A stretch of 64,000 bases of DNA from Hyphomicrobiales bacterium (GTDB lineage: Bacteria; Pseudomonadota; Alphaproteobacteria; Rhizobiales; Rhodobiaceae), in contig PKTR01000002.1 of the NCBI GenBank assembly GCA_002869065.1, forward strand, positions 992,001-1,056,000, in the 5' to 3' direction. A program made the translations under genes and the position numbers. The notes beneath the pieces are model-generated. The model did no database searches. It had not been told where the DNA came from and worked only from the letters and a program-made list of their open reading frames with translations. Each line of letters starts with the position of its first letter. Position 1 is the stretch's first letter. Below are positions 36,844 to 46,126 of this stretch, in pieces.

Positions 36844-39800
36844 ATGGCGACCAATGGCACTTCAGGCGCAGACACGCTGAACGGCACTTCAGGCGCAGAC
36901 ACGATTTCAGGCTTGTCGGGGAACGACACGATCAAAGGGTACGCGGGCGCAGACTCTCTGGAGGGGAACCAGGGCGACGATATCATTGCGGGCGGCGACG
37001 GCAATGACACCATTCGGGGCGGGGATGACAATGATTCAATCGCCGGCGGCAACGGCAACGATACAATTTTCGGTGGCGACGGCAACGACACCGTGGCGGG
37101 AAACGTCGGGGATGACGAAATTTCCGGAGGCGCCGGGCAAGATACCCTTCGAGGCTGGGACGGCAACGATTGGGTCGACGGTGATGGTGGCGCCGATCAA
37201 GTCTATGGCGACGCCGGTGACGACACCCTTATCGGCGGGGCTGGCAACGACACCTTATATGGTGGAAACGGGATCGACTGGGCCTACTACACTGATGCCT
37301 CGGGCGGCGTAACAGTGAACCTTGAGGACGGCACCGCTACCGGACAAGGCTCGGACTCTCTTTTCGGTATTGAAAACGTCAAGGGTGGTGCCGGCGACGA
37401 CGAGATCACCGGCACGTCCGCTGCCAATCATCTGTTGGGAAATGATGGCGACGACTCGCTGAACGGCGGGGGCGGCAACGATTCCATCCGTGGTGGAACC
37501 GGCAATGATCTTGTCGTTGGTGGTGGTGGAAACGACAGCATCTATGGTGACGCTGATAACGACACTCTTATCGGCGGAGCTGGCGACGACTTCATCTATG
37601 GTGGCAACGGTACGGACTGGGCGTACTACACTGACGCCTCGGGTGGCGTATTGGTTGACCTTGAGGAGGGCACCGCCGCCGGACAAGGCTCGGACTCTCT
37701 TTTCGGTATTGAAAACGTCAAGGGCGGCGCCGGCGATGACGAAATCATCGGCTCTTCAGACGCCAATCGTCTGGTGGGAGATAACGGCGACGATAAACTT
37801 AGCGGCGGCGATGGCAATGACACGCTGAGTGGTGGTGCCGGTAACGACACGCTGTACGGCAATGTTCACCACGACACGCTGTATGGTGGCGGCGGCGGCG
37901 ATTTGCTGAACGGTGGCGTCGGCAACGATAGCGTCAATGGTGACGGTGGCGACGATACTCTCATTGGCGGCACCGGAGACGACACCCTGGATGGCGGTGA
38001 CGGCGTCGACTGGGCGTATTACAGCGCTGCATCAAGTGGTGTGACAGTGAACCTCGTCGAGGGTACCGCGGCTGGTATCGGCTCGGACAGTCTTGTCAGT
38101 ATCGAAAACATCAAGGGCGGTGCGAGCGATGATGAAATCACAGGCTCTGCCGCCGCCAATTATCTGGTGGGCGACGACGGCAACGATACGCTGTCTGGCA
38201 ATGGCGGCAACGACACGCTGAGCGGCGGCGCTGGTTCCGACTCGCTGAAAGGCGGCGGTGACGACGATTTTCTGAGTGGCCAGGGAGACGACGACTGGCT
38301 CTTCGGCGGAGATGGCGACGATACCGTGTCCGGTGATGCCGGCAACGACACCCTTCATGGTGGCAACGGCAATGACACGCTGGGCGGTGGCGCGGACGAT
38401 GATTTCGTCAACGGGGGTGACGGAAATGATGTCATCTCAGGCGATTCGGGCGTCGATACACTTATGGGTGGCGACGGAAACGACACCATGGATGGTGGCG
38501 ACGGTGTCGACTGGGCATCTTACACCAATGCTACGAGCGGGGTGACGGTCAATCTTGAATTGGGGACTGCCACCGGACATGGCTCGGACGTCCTTTCCAA
38601 TATCGAGAACGTCAAGGGTAGTGACAGCAACGATGCCATCACCGGTTCTTCCGATGCCAACTATCTGGAGGGCAGAGGTGGCAGCGATACGCTTATCGGC
38701 GGCGGCGGCAACGACACGCTGAGCGGTGGTGATGGTGTCGACACGGCAGTCTTTACCGGAGACTGGGCGGATTACGACGTCACGGTCAACGGCGACAGCT
38801 CCTACACGCTGGTCGACACTCGCGGCGGCTCGCCGGACGGAACGACGACAGTGCTCGCCGATGTCGAGAACTTCCAGTTCAGCGATGGCACGGTGGCGCG
38901 GGCGGATGTCCCGAATGATGCGCCGAGCGATATCACACTGTCGAACGACACTATTCTGGAGAATGCGCAGCCGGGCGACGTTGTCGGCACGGTTGCCGTC
39001 AGCGATGCCGACAGTGGCATCGCATCCGAGGGGCACAGCTATCAGATTACCGGGGGAACCGGTGCTGGCCTCTTTGACATCGATGGCTCGACCGGTGCGA
39101 TTACGGTCGCCGGCGCGCTCGACTACGAGACGACCAATACCTATGACCTGAGCGTTGACGTGACCGACGCCCATGGTGCGACCTATACCGAGACGGTGAC
39201 GATCTCGGTGGGCGATGTCAACGAAGCGCCGGACAGCCTTGGCATCGCGTTTAATGCCGATGTCGTTACGAATAACGGTCTCGACGAGAACACAGCTCTC
39301 GGCACGGTGGTCGGCACGGCGACGGGCAGCGACCCGGATGCGGGGGATGTTCTGAGCTACAGTCTGACCGACGATGCCGGTGGCGCGTTTGCCATCGACG
39401 GCACGACGGGCGTGATTACGGTGGCCGGCGCGCTCAATCATGAGGCGACGGAAACCCTCGACCTGACGGTTCGCGTGACGGACACGGGCGGGCTGACGCG
39501 CGACGAGACGGTCACGCTCGAAATCCGGGACATCGACGAGGTGCCGGACAGCTTGGCTGTCTCGGTCAATGCGATCGATGAAAACTCGGAAGTCGGCACG
39601 GTTGTCGGCACGGCGACGGGCAGCGACCCGGATGCGGGCGATGTGCTGAGCTACAGCCTGACCGACGATGCGAATGGCGCGTTTGCCATCGACAGCGTGA
39701 CGGGCGTGATTACGGTCGCCGATCCGCTGCAGCTTGACTACGAGACGGCGCAAACCCTCGACATCACGGTTCGCGTGACGGACGCCGAAGGTCTCTATAT

Positions 39801-42800
39801 CGAGGCCAATCAGGCCGTGACCCTCAACAATGTCATACCCGAAACGATCACGGGATCCTCTGGCGACGACAGCATTACAGGCGCTGACGGCAACGACACG
39901 CTCATCGGCGGAGGTGGCAACGACACGCTGAGCGGTGGTGACGGAGTCGACACGGCGGTCTTCACCGGGACCTGGGCGGATTACGACGTCACGGTCAATG
40001 GCGACAGCTCGTATTTGCTGGTCGACACGCGCGGTGGTTCGCCGGATGGAACGACGACGGTTCTCGCCAATGTCGAAAACTTCCAGTTCAGCGACGGCAC
40101 GGTGGCGCGGGTGGACGTCCCGAATGATGTGCCGAGCGATATCACACTGTCGAACAACACCATTCTGGAGAATGCGCAGCCGGGCGACGTCGTCGGCACG
40201 GTTGCCGTCAGCGACGCCGACAGTGCCATTGCGTCCGAGACGCATAGCTTCCAGTTCACCGAGAATACGGACTCCGGTCCCTTTGCCATCGATGGTGCGA
40301 CCGGTGTGATCACGGTCGCCGGCGCACTCGACTACGAGACGACCAATACCTACGACCTGAGCGTTGACGTAACCGACGCCCACGGTGCGACCTATACCGA
40401 GACGGTGACAATCTCGGTGGGGGATGTCAACGAAGCGGGAGCCTATCCAGCTGAACTCAGTCTCTCCAGCCTTGATGGCACCAACGGCTTTCAAATCAAC
40501 GGCGAGGCTGCAGAAGACTATAGCGGGTATTCCGTCTCCAGTGCCGGTGATATCAACGGCGATGGCTTCGATGATGTGATCATCGGTGCTTTCCGTGCGG
40601 ATCCGAACGGAAGCGAGTCAGGCGCGTCGTATGTGGTATTCGGTAAGGCGACCGGTTATTCCGCCAGTATTGAACTCTCAAACCTTGACGGCACCGATGG
40701 TTTCCAGATCAACGGAGAGGCCGTGGGTGACCGCAGTGGCTGGTCCGTTTCCAACGCCTGCGATGTCAATGGCGACGGTTATGATGATCTGATCATCGGC
40801 GCTTATTTCGCAGATCCGAATGGGAACACCTCCGGCGCGTCGTATGTGGTATTCGGTAAGGCGACCGGTTATTCCGCCAGTATTGAACTCTCAAACCTTG
40901 ACGGCACCGATGGTTTCCAGATCAACGGTGAGGCCGCGAGTGACCTGAATGGCGATTCAGTTTCCAGCGCTGGCGATATCAATGGTGACGGTTTCGATGA
41001 TCTGATCGTTGGTGCCTTCGGTGCCGATCCGAATGGGGATGCCTCTGGTGCATCCTATGTGGTTTTCGGCAAAGCATCGGGTTTCGCAGCCAATCTGGAA
41101 CTGTCCAGTCTTGACGGGGCCAACGGATTCCAGATCAACGGTGAGACAGTAGACGATAACAGCGGGCATTCCGTCTCTAGTGCTGGCGATATCAACGGTG
41201 ACGGCTTCGATGATCTGATTGTCGGCGCGCCCTATGCCGATCCGAACGGAGTTGCTTCTGGTGCATCCTATGTGGTTTTCGGCAAAGCATCGGGTTTCGC
41301 AGCCAATCTGGAACTGTCCAGTCTTGACGGTACCAACGGATTCCAGATCAACGGTGGGGCTGCGGACGATCGAAGCGGATGGTCGGTCTCCAGCGCCGGA
41401 GATATCAACGGGGACGGCTTCGATGATCTTATTCTTGGTGCCGACTTCGCCGATCCAAATGGGGATCTCTCCGGTGCGTCCTATGTGGTGTTCGGTCAGG
41501 CTTCGGGTTTCGCAGCCAGTCTCGAACTGTCCAGCCTTGATGGCACCAACGGCTTCCAGATCAACGGAGAGGCAACGGGCGACCAGAGCGGTCATTCCGT
41601 CTCCAGTGCCGGTGATGTTGATGGCGATGGCTACGATGATCTGATCATCGGTTCTTTCGGTGCCGATCCGAATGGGGATCTCTCCGGTGCATCCTATGTG
41701 GTTTTCGGCAAAGCATCGGGTTTCACTGCCAATCTGGAACTCTCCAGCCTCGGCGGTATCAACGGGTTCCAGATCAACGGGGAGGCAGCAGGTGACCAAA
41801 GCGGTGTTTCTGTCTCCGGTGCCGGCGATGTCAACGGCGATGGCTTTGATGACTTGATCATTGGCGCTTCCCACGCCGATCCAAATGGCGACGGCTCCGG
41901 CGCGTCCTATGTGGTGTTCGGCGGGCCCGGTGCGGTTGATCCCATAATTGGCGGTGACACAGATGACTCACTCATCGGCGGTGAGGGCGACGACTATATC
42001 GATGGCGGCGATGGCAGAGACGAAATACTCGGCAATGGCGGTGATGACACGTTAATTGGCGGCTCCGGGAAGGATACGATTTACGGCGGAACGGGTGCTG
42101 ATAGCATTGATGGCGAGGAGCACGGCGATGAAGTTTATGGGGAAGAAGGCGACGACACCATCACTGGTGGTCATGGATACGACACGCTTGACGGTGGCGC
42201 CGGCAACGACTTCATCGACGGAGGAGAATTCGACGATAGTGTTCTAGGTGGTGACGGCAACGATACCCTTTGGGGCGGCGATGGCAATGACACCGTCAAC
42301 GGCGGTACTGGAAATGACGTTCTCTATGGCAACGCTGGTGATGATTGGCTGAATGCCGCTGGCGGCAACGATACCATCTATCACTTCGTCGGCGATGGCG
42401 ATGATCAAGTGGACGGTCGCAATGACGACGACTTGCTCATCGTTGCTAACCACACGCTTTACGCCGATGGAAGCACCGCCGCAAACGCTTCATCGCAGAC
42501 CTTTGCGGTAGAGGGTTTCATCAACGGCGAGATTTACATCGACTATGACGGCTTGGATGCCCCCGATGTTTCCGTGCTCAAAAACACGGAAGTTATCGAA
42601 ATCGTCTTGGGCGATGGTGGTGACGCGGTCGAACTCTCTGGTGATTTCTCACTGACGGACTTAACGGGAGGGATCACGGTCAACGGTGGCAACGGTGACG
42701 ATCTTCTGATCGTCAATCTTGACGCTGCGGGTCATGTTTTTGCTGGGGGCGCAGGCGAAGATACGCTCGATTATTCAAAACAAACAGCTGCCGTCACCGC

Positions 42801-43200
42801 CGATCTTGCGGCCGGGACGGGAACCGGCATGGCCTTGATCATCAATGTCGAGAACCTGACGGGCGGCGCCGGCGACGATACGCTGTCCGGTGACAATGGC
42901 GACAATCGGCTTGCCGGCGGGCTCGGCGACGACAGCCTCACCGGCGTGCTCGGGTCGGACAGCTTCGTCTATGCCGATGGCGCATTCGGCCACGATACCC
43001 TGACCGATTTCCAGACGGGCGCCGCCTCGGACGACGTGATCGAGTTCAGCACCGATGTCTTTGCGGACTACGCTGCCGTGCTTGCGGCCGCGACGGACGA
43101 TGGCACGGATACGACCATCACGTTCGACGCCGACAACACGATCGTTCTTGAAGACGTTCTGGTTGCCGATCTCGATAGCGACGACTTCGTCTTCGTGTAA
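36844..43200 (+). CDS. Giant RTX / cadherin-like / FG-GAP repeat protein, predicted type I secreted
   Basis: This 2118-residue acidic protein has no N-terminal signal. Residues 1-~635 are RTX nonapeptides (GGxGxDxLx), interrupted four times by a WA-Y/S-YTDAS-type module ending in IENVKGG. Residues ~690-1195 are cadherin-like domains (DENxxxGTVVGT, GVITVAG, DVNEA) with an embedded RTX island. Residues ~1205-1695 hold seven 71-residue FG-GAP/integrin-alpha-like repeats, each with a calcium loop such as DINGDGFDDLIIG. Then more RTX, a linker, final RTX, and a C-terminal end (ADLDSDDFVFV) typical of type I secretion signals. It is likely a calcium-stabilised surface adhesin or matrix protein. No HlyB/HlyD-type exporter lies nearby. 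It is a lone gene with lower GC and repetitive DNA. Confidence 0.92.
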   Translation: MATNGTSGADTLNGTSGADTISGLSGNDTIKGYAGADSLEGNQGDDIIAGGDGNDTIRGGDDNDSIAGGNGNDTIFGGDGNDTVAGNVGDDEISGGAGQDTLRGWDGNDWVDGDGGADQVYGDAGDDTLIGGAGNDTLYGGNGIDWAYYTDASGGVTVNLEDGTATGQGSDSLFGIENVKGGAGDDEITGTSAANHLLGNDGDDSLNGGGGNDSIRGGTGNDLVVGGGGNDSIYGDADNDTLIGGAGDDFIYGGNGTDWAYYTDASGGVLVDLEEGTAAGQGSDSLFGIENVKGGAGDDEIIGSSDANRLVGDNGDDKLSGGDGNDTLSGGAGNDTLYGNVHHDTLYGGGGGDLLNGGVGNDSVNGDGGDDTLIGGTGDDTLDGGDGVDWAYYSAASSGVTVNLVEGTAAGIGSDSLVSIENIKGGASDDEITGSAAANYLVGDDGNDTLSGNGGNDTLSGGAGSDSLKGGGDDDFLSGQGDDDWLFGGDGDDTVSGDAGNDTLHGGNGNDTLGGGADDDFVNGGDGNDVISGDSGVDTLMGGDGNDTMDGGDGVDWASYTNATSGVTVNLELGTATGHGSDVLSNIENVKGSDSNDAITGSSDANYLEGRGGSDTLIGGGGNDTLSGGDGVDTAVFTGDWADYDVTVNGDSSYTLVDTRGGSPDGTTTVLADVENFQFSDGTVARADVPNDAPSDITLSNDTILENAQPGDVVGTVAVSDADSGIASEGHSYQITGGTGAGLFDIDGSTGAITVAGALDYETTNTYDLSVDVTDAHGATYTETVTISVGDVNEAPDSLGIAFNADVVTNNGLDENTALGTVVGTATGSDPDAGDVLSYSLTDDAGGAFAIDGTTGVITVAGALNHEATETLDLTVRVTDTGGLTRDETVTLEIRDIDEVPDSLAVSVNAIDENSEVGTVVGTATGSDPDAGDVLSYSLTDDANGAFAIDSVTGVITVADPLQLDYETAQTLDITVRVTDAEGLYIEANQAVTLNNVIPETITGSSGDDSITGADGNDTLIGGGGNDTLSGGDGVDTAVFTGTWADYDVTVNGDSSYLLVDTRGGSPDGTTTVLANVENFQFSDGTVARVDVPNDVPSDITLSNNTILENAQPGDVVGTVAVSDADSAIASETHSFQFTENTDSGPFAIDGATGVITVAGALDYETTNTYDLSVDVTDAHGATYTETVTISVGDVNEAGAYPAELSLSSLDGTNGFQINGEAAEDYSGYSVSSAGDINGDGFDDVIIGAFRADPNGSESGASYVVFGKATGYSASIELSNLDGTDGFQINGEAVGDRSGWSVSNACDVNGDGYDDLIIGAYFADPNGNTSGASYVVFGKATGYSASIELSNLDGTDGFQINGEAASDLNGDSVSSAGDINGDGFDDLIVGAFGADPNGDASGASYVVFGKASGFAANLELSSLDGANGFQINGETVDDNSGHSVSSAGDINGDGFDDLIVGAPYADPNGVASGASYVVFGKASGFAANLELSSLDGTNGFQINGGAADDRSGWSVSSAGDINGDGFDDLILGADFADPNGDLSGASYVVFGQASGFAASLELSSLDGTNGFQINGEATGDQSGHSVSSAGDVDGDGYDDLIIGSFGADPNGDLSGASYVVFGKASGFTANLELSSLGGINGFQINGEAAGDQSGVSVSGAGDVNGDGFDDLIIGASHADPNGDGSGASYVVFGGPGAVDPIIGGDTDDSLIGGEGDDYIDGGDGRDEILGNGGDDTLIGGSGKDTIYGGTGADSIDGEEHGDEVYGEEGDDTITGGHGYDTLDGGAGNDFIDGGEFDDSVLGGDGNDTLWGGDGNDTVNGGTGNDVLYGNAGDDWLNAAGGNDTIYHFVGDGDDQVDGRNDDDLLIVANHTLYADGSTAANASSQTFAVEGFINGEIYIDYDGLDAPDVSVLKNTEVIEIVLGDGGDAVELSGDFSLTDLTGGITVNGGNGDDLLIVNLDAAGHVFAGGAGEDTLDYSKQTAAVTADLAAGTGTGMALIINVENLTGGAGDDTLSGDNGDNRLAGGLGDDSLTGVLGSDSFVYADGAFGHDTLTDFQTGAASDDVIEFSTDVFADYAAVLAAATDDGTDTTITFDADNTIVLEDVLVADLDSDDFVFV
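38686..39228 (+). repeat. Intragenic duplication, copy 1
   Basis: This 543-base segment of the RTX gene, from an RTX motif through a VFTGDWADYDVTVNGD module to the end of a cadherin-like domain (GDVNEA), is repeated at 39895-40437 at an offset of exactly 1209 bases. The middle of the segment has diverged more than the ends. Confidence 0.9.
39895..40437 (+). repeat. Intragenic duplication, copy 2
   Basis: Second copy of 38686-39228. It includes the same VFTG-WADYDV module, the ILENAQPGDVVGT cadherin motif and DAHGATYTETVTISVGD, with scattered substitutions. Confidence 0.9.
40462..41930 (+). repeat. Seven tandem 213-bp FG-GAP repeats
   Basis: Units begin at 40462, 40675, 40888, 41101, 41314, 41527 and 41740, each exactly 213 bases (71 residues). 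Every unit reads S-LDGTNGFQING, SVSSAGDINGDG-DDLIIGA, ADPNG-SGASYVVFG. Some neighbouring units share long identical DNA stretches, which points to recent unit duplication or exchange. Confidence 0.93.
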
Positions 43201-43550
43201 CGGCTACGGTCTCTGGTTCGTTTTGTCACGGGGCGGTTGCCGTTGATGGGAAATCATCGGCAGCCGTGGTCGGGAGCGTTGCCGCGCTGACACGACGACC
43301 GGCTGAACATTTCACACAACAGGGCGCCGGCGCCGGTTCCCGCGCAGTGACGCCCGGTCGCCGCGCGGGTGCGGCCGCGCGTGCTTTTCGCGGGGAAACG
43401 GGCACTGAAAATCTCAGTTTGTCGCGGCCGTGAGCTCCCGCACTACGGCGGAAACCCTAACGCACGCCCATATGTCAGACATGGATTGCATGTATGTCTG
43501 AATTATGCGATCATATGTTCAAATAAGAATACATATGGGAGGGGCGTGCC
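43201..43550. other. Intergenic region before the aldonate cluster
   Basis: These 350 bases contain no plausible gene. The left part is GC-rich with no terminator I can defend after the RTX gene. The right part (43470-43540) is AT-rich and carries palindromes that probably serve the GntR regulator encoded next. Two CATATG copies (43512 and 43532) are 20 bases apart. Confidence 0.5.
43472..43501. promoter_or_regulatory. Candidate operator of the GntR regulator
   Basis: ATGTCAGACAT (43472-43482) is a perfect palindrome on its own. Its TCAGACAT half also forms an 8-bp inverted repeat with ATGTCTGA (43494-43501) across 11 bases. The site is about 50 bases before the GntR-family ATG, consistent with autoregulation. 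Confidence 0.55.
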
Positions 43551-44339
43551 ATGGGTTCTCAAACCCAGCCCGCCGGATTTACCTCAGCGACCCGCGATCT
43601 CGCGAACCGGGTGGCGGAGAAGCTTGCCGAGGAAATCTTTTCCGGCGGCTACAATCCCGGCGACATGCTGCCGAAGGAAACCGACCTTGTGGAAAGCCTC
43701 GGCATCAGCCGGGCCTCTATTCGGAGCGGACTGCAGGTTCTGACCTCGCTCGGCATCATCCGGCGTCTGGTCGGCCAGGGCACGGTCGTTGAAGAATTCC
43801 GCGAATGGAGCCTGCTCGATCCCACCGTCACCCGCTGGATGGTCGACTACGCCAATCCCAATCCGGATTTTCTGCGTGAGGTGTTCGATTTCCGCTACGC
43901 CATCGAGCCGTATATCTCGGCGATCGCGGCGACCCGGGCGACGGCGCAGGACCTTGCCGCCATGGAAGCGGCTTATCTCGACATGGAAAAGGCACTCGGC
44001 GGCGATCCGACCGATTTCAGCCTTGCCGACATCGCCTTCCACACGGCGATCTACCGGGCGACCCACAACCTTATCTGGTCGCAGCTCGCCCACATCCTCA
44101 ACCCCGCCATCATGCTGGTGATCCGCAAGTCGAATGCGACGGCGGATGAACTGAGCGACAGTCTCGGGCGCCACCGCATGGTGATGGAATATATTCGCCT
44201 GCGCAAACCGGAAGAAGCCTACGACGCGTCGATCAGCGTCATGGACCGCACCGCCTTCGACCTTGGTGTGCAACTCACGGAAAAAGCGGACGAACTCCTC
44301 GCCTTGGTGAAGGCGCGGTCGCTGCCGGCTCGATCCTGA
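43551..44339 (+). CDS. GntR/FadR-family (FCD) regulator, DgoR-like
   Basis: This 262-residue protein has an N-terminal GntR winged helix (about 20-85, with LPKETDLVESLGISRASIRSG) and an alpha-helical FCD ligand domain (about 105-245) with the metal-binding pattern of Asp and His residues (FRYAIEPYISAIAA, IAFHTAIYRATHN, GRHRMV). Position and type resemble DgoR, the repressor of galactonate utilisation, which is relieved by galactonate. The palindromes upstream and the TRAP/dgo genes downstream in the same direction support control of the whole cluster. Confidence 0.88.
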   Translation: MGSQTQPAGFTSATRDLANRVAEKLAEEIFSGGYNPGDMLPKETDLVESLGISRASIRSGLQVLTSLGIIRRLVGQGTVVEEFREWSLLDPTVTRWMVDYANPNPDFLREVFDFRYAIEPYISAIAATRATAQDLAAMEAAYLDMEKALGGDPTDFSLADIAFHTAIYRATHNLIWSQLAHILNPAIMLVIRKSNATADELSDSLGRHRMVMEYIRLRKPEEAYDASISVMDRTAFDLGVQLTEKADELLALVKARSLPARS

Positions 44340-44408
44340 GCCCGGCCTTGCCTAACGAGAACCGGGCTTGGGAACGAACATGGGCTCGGAAAGATAGGGA
44401 GAACTTCG

Positions 44409-45434
44409 ATGAAATCCTCACGTTTCGCACTGGCTCTTGCCGCTACGGTGGGCCTTGCCGTGCTCGGCCAGCCCGCGCTGGCGGCCGACTACGAGTTCAA
44501 GTTCCAGTCGAGCGATCCGGCTGGCAACCCGAACTTCATCCTGCAGACCGGCTGGACCAAGGCGCTGGCGGAGAAAACCGGCGGCAAGGTAATGGTTGAA
44601 CTGCTGCCGGTCGGCTCAATCGTCGAGCACAACGAGACCCAGGACGCGATCGCGGCCGGTATTCTCGACGGCCACATCACCGACACGTCCTACTTCTCCG
44701 GCAAGGATGCCGCGTTCAGCCTGATCGCCAATCCGGTCGGCGCCTGGTCGGATCCGCAGCAGATGTTCGACTTCATGGAGAAGGGCGGCGGCAAGGAGTT
44801 GATGAATGAACTCGTCGAGCCCTATGGCCTGCACTTCATCGGCGCTACGACGCCGGGCCTCGAAGCCTTCGTCTCGGCCGTGCCGATCGACACCGTCGAC
44901 GGTCTGAAGGGCGTCAAGATGCGTGCGCCGGAAGGCCTCGTGCAGCAGGTGTTCGCCGCCGCCGGCGCAGCGCCGGTCAACCTGCCGGGCTCGGAAGTCT
45001 TCACCGCGCTCGACAAGGGCGTTATCGAGGCGGCCGATTACACCGTCTTCTCGACCAATCAGGCGCAGGGTCTCAACGACATCGCCACGCACCCGATCTA
45101 TCCGGGCTTCCACTCGATGCCGCTCGTCGAGGTTTCGATGAACAAGGAGAAGTGGGACGCCCTGCCGGCCGACATCAAGGCGGCGTTCGAGGAAACCGTG
45201 AAGGACTTCTCGCGCAGCCAGGTCGCGGCTCTTGCAGCCAAGGACAAGGAAGCTGTCGCGGCGGCTGAAGCCGGCGGCAAGATCACCGTCCACAACTGGT
45301 CGGACGAAGAGCGTGCCAAGTTCCGCGCCATTGCCATCGGCGAATGGAAGAAGGTCGCGGAGCGCAGCGAGAACGCCAAGAAGGTGTACGACGTGCTGAC
45401 CACGTATCTGAAAGAAAACGGTCTGGTGAAGTAA
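44409..45434 (+). CDS. TRAP transporter substrate-binding protein (DctP family), aldonate cluster
   Basis: This 341-residue periplasmic binding protein has a signal peptide (about 1-25, ending QPALAA) and the DctP fold. It includes the conserved MRAPEG segment with the carboxylate-binding Arg, then the ALDKGVIEAADYT region. It should bind galactonate or a related sugar acid and pass it to the DctQM permease downstream. The ATG at 44409 is preceded by AGGGAGAA. A strong hairpin follows the stop, consistent with making more binding protein than permease. Confidence 0.92.
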   Translation: MKSSRFALALAATVGLAVLGQPALAADYEFKFQSSDPAGNPNFILQTGWTKALAEKTGGKVMVELLPVGSIVEHNETQDAIAAGILDGHITDTSYFSGKDAAFSLIANPVGAWSDPQQMFDFMEKGGGKELMNELVEPYGLHFIGATTPGLEAFVSAVPIDTVDGLKGVKMRAPEGLVQQVFAAAGAAPVNLPGSEVFTALDKGVIEAADYTVFSTNQAQGLNDIATHPIYPGFHSMPLVEVSMNKEKWDALPADIKAAFEETVKDFSRSQVAALAAKDKEAVAAAEAGGKITVHNWSDEERAKFRAIAIGEWKKVAERSENAKKVYDVLTTYLKENGLVK

Positions 45435-45449
45435 CACCGTTCGGAAAAA

Positions 45450-45477
45450 GCCGGTGGCGGGTTGGCCTGCCGCCGGC
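45450..45477 (+). terminator. Hairpin between TRAP binding protein and permease genes (aldonate cluster)
   Basis: A 12-bp stem (two G-U pairs) with loop TTGG starts 15 bases after the dctP-type stop. It has no long T-run, so it may be an attenuator or an mRNA-stabilising 3' structure rather than a full terminator. Confidence 0.6.
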
Positions 45478-45499
45478 CTTCCGTGTGGAGGATGCGCGC

Positions 45500-46126
45500 A
45501 TGTCGGGCGACGAAACGGACCTGGCGATCGAGCGCCCGGTCATCGAAGACAGAACAAAACTCGGGGCAATCAAGGAGGCCGGCCGCCTTGGCTGGCTGAT
45601 CGACAAGGGCGGAATCATTTTCGCCGTCGGCATCTTCCTGTCGATGATCATTCTGATCCAGGAAGTGTTCCTGCGTTACGTGCTCAACGCGCCGACCATC
45701 TGGGCGCATGAGACGACGATCTTTCTGTGCGCCATCGCCTTCATCTATGGCGGCCTCTATTGCGCGTCGCGCAACACCCATATCCGCGTCGTCATCATCT
45801 ACGACCGGATCGGTCCGCGCGCGCGCCGCGCGCTCGACGTGGTGATCTCGCTGGTATGCGCGGTCTCGGCGGGCTTTTTCGCCTACGCGGCGTGGCTGAT
45901 GGTGCAGCGCGCGGCCTTTGCGCCCGGCGGCCGGTTCCGGCTCGAAACCTCGGGCAGTGCCTGGAACCCGCCGACGCCGGCGCTTTTGAAGATCTTCATG
46001 CTGGTGATCCTCGTCGTTCTGGCGCTGCAGTTCCTGATCCTGGCGTTCAATTACGCACGCGGCGCGCTTGCGAAAGACCCCGCCAAGGCGGCTGATGACG
46101 CCGACGCGCAAGAGGGAGACGCGTGA
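45500..46126 (+). CDS. TRAP transporter small permease (DctQ family)
   Basis: This 208-residue protein has four predicted helices (first about 35-58) and the DctQ feature VFLRYVLNAPTIWAHET. It links the binding protein to the large permease. The ATG at 45500 is chosen because GTGGAGGA precedes it. The N-terminal ~30 residues are cytoplasmic and charged. The stop overlaps the next start by one base (TGATG). Confidence 0.9.
   Translation: MSGDETDLAIERPVIEDRTKLGAIKEAGRLGWLIDKGGIIFAVGIFLSMIILIQEVFLRYVLNAPTIWAHETTIFLCAIAFIYGGLYCASRNTHIRVVIIYDRIGPRARRALDVVISLVCAVSAGFFAYAAWLMVQRAAFAPGGRFRLETSGSAWNPPTPALLKIFMLVILVVLALQFLILAFNYARGALAKDPAKAADDADAQEGDA

Noticed and set aside
36844-38735. CRISPR-like or tandem DNA array
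   Set aside because: The periodicity (27 bases and multiples) comes from nonapeptide RTX codons in one open frame, with no uniform repeat and spacer.
38437-40494. A 685-residue frame on the minus strand within the RTX gene
   Set aside because: Repetitive antisense translation of RTX and cadherin repeats; no start context or family.
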